Assembly: GCA_002353635.1 (NCBI GenBank)
Contig: DEKA01000020.1
Coordinates: forward strand, 36,066-49,022
DNA length: 12,957 nt
Origin: Lachnospiraceae bacterium UBA2734
GTDB taxonomy: Bacteria; Bacillota; Clostridia; Lachnospirales; Lachnospiraceae
Reading direction: 5' to 3'
Position numbers and translations under genes: made by a program. Below, in pieces: positions 12,679 through 12,957 of this stretch. A model generated the notes under the pieces. It was not told where the DNA came from. It saw nothing but the letters and a program-made list of their open reading frames with translations, and made no database searches. Each line of letters begins with the position of its first letter. Position 1 is the stretch's first letter.

Positions 12679-12695
12679 GGCTCTTCTGATAATAT
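12667..12695 (+). promoter_or_regulatory. Probable rpmB promoter
   Basis: TTGCAA (12667-12672) is followed after 17 nt by TAATAT (12690-12695), with an overlapping GATAAT and a very AT-rich stretch to about 12700. It would give a leader of about 40 nt before the rpmB ATG. The exact -10 hexamer is uncertain. Confidence 0.5.
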
Positions 12696-12740
12696 TATTA
12701 ATGTTGTGTACCAAATCTTGAAACGTGAGGAGGTGTAATC

Positions 12741-12926
12741 ATGGCCAAGTGTGAAATCTGTGGAAAAGGCGCTCATTTCGGCAACAACGTCAGCCATTCT
12801 CATAGAAGATCCAATAGAATCTGGAACTCTAATGTACAGAAGGTGTCCGTTAAGATCAACGGCGGTACAAAGAGGATGAATGTCTGCACAAAGTGCCTGC
12901 GTGCCGGCAAGGTTGAGCATGCTTAA
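12741..12926 (+). CDS. rpmB: 50S ribosomal protein L28
   Basis: The 61-residue L28 (bL28) is a small basic protein of the large ribosomal subunit. AKCEICGKG at the N-terminus and VCTKCLRAGKV at the C-terminus give two CxxC pairs, making this the zinc-binding form of L28. Between them, NNVSHSHRRSNRIWNSNVQKV is the family core. AGGAGGTG lies close to the ideal distance before the ATG, the strongest ribosome binding site in the window. It is a single-gene unit with its own promoter and a terminator immediately downstream. Confidence 0.98.
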   Translation: MAKCEICGKGAHFGNNVSHSHRRSNRIWNSNVQKVSVKINGGTKRMNVCTKCLRAGKVEHA

Positions 12927-12935
12927 TGCATGAAT

Positions 12936-12957
12936 AATTCTTTTCCGGAAAAGAATT
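12936..12957 (+). terminator. rpmB terminator hairpin, cut by the window end
   Basis: AATTCTTTTCC (12936-12946) is followed directly by its exact reverse complement up to the last base of the window. It starts 9 nt after the rpmB stop. The expected T-run lies beyond the window, so the terminator call is likely but incomplete. Confidence 0.65.

Noticed and set aside
1..12957. Mobile elements, CRISPR, tRNA or rRNA genes
   Set aside because: Looked for transposase/integrase-like proteins, regularly spaced repeats and tRNA-like folds; none was visible apart from the possible small repeat at 1249-1329.

Overview
The window looks like chromosomal core sequence from a spore-forming Clostridia-type Bacillota, most likely Lachnospiraceae. 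The grounds are the LEUC2/LEUD2-type isopropylmalate isomerase, strong AGGAGG-type ribosome binding sites, a ytfI/ytfJ (gerW)-like sporulation pair, a Cys4 zinc-ribbon L28, a Cheo-type (Gram-positive LexA) box in front of ruvAB, and a ZapA plus two-Cys-cluster U32 peptidase pair. No phage, transposase, CRISPR, tRNA or rRNA was seen. This family assignment is inference from gene content.

Layout. (1) 1-1372: the 3' end of leuC and complete leuD (leucine biosynthesis), separated by an unusually long, highly foldable gap. An ~80 nt near-palindrome and a bidirectional terminator follow. (2) 1407-2141, minus strand: a histidine-phosphatase-superfamily protein, convergent with leuD and divergent from ruvA. 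(3) 2368-4164: ruvA (TTG start) and ruvB, the Holliday-junction branch-migration motor, behind an extended -10 promoter that abuts a LexA box. (4) 4269-10916: zapA with its own probable promoter, a U32 peptidase/hydroxylase-type protein, a SEDS-family (FtsW/RodA/SpoVE) glycosyltransferase and a class B penicillin-binding protein. The last two are 5 nt apart and should form one peptidoglycan synthase. (5) 10993-12612: an unrecognised 140-aa protein, a DUF2953 membrane protein overlapping it by 4 nt, and a GerW/YtfJ sporulation protein. (6) 12667-12957: rpmB (L28) with its own promoter and a terminator cut by the window end.

How the genes work together: zapA, the SEDS protein and the PBP join Z-ring support to septal or elongation wall synthesis. 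ruvAB is the DNA-repair unit. DUF2953 plus GerW is the spore-linked unit.

Main oddities: the PBP carries a roughly 200-residue C-terminal extension after the transpeptidase domain, made of four calcium-binding-type Asp/Gly repeats and a Ser/Ala then Gln/Ala low-complexity tail. Several gaps between co-directional genes hold long hairpins without U-tracts close to the next ribosome binding site. The region after leuD has a near-perfect ~80 nt inverted repeat that looks like a dispersed element or structured RNA. Nothing here clearly forms a new multi-gene system; the PBP extension and the hairpins are the best leads.
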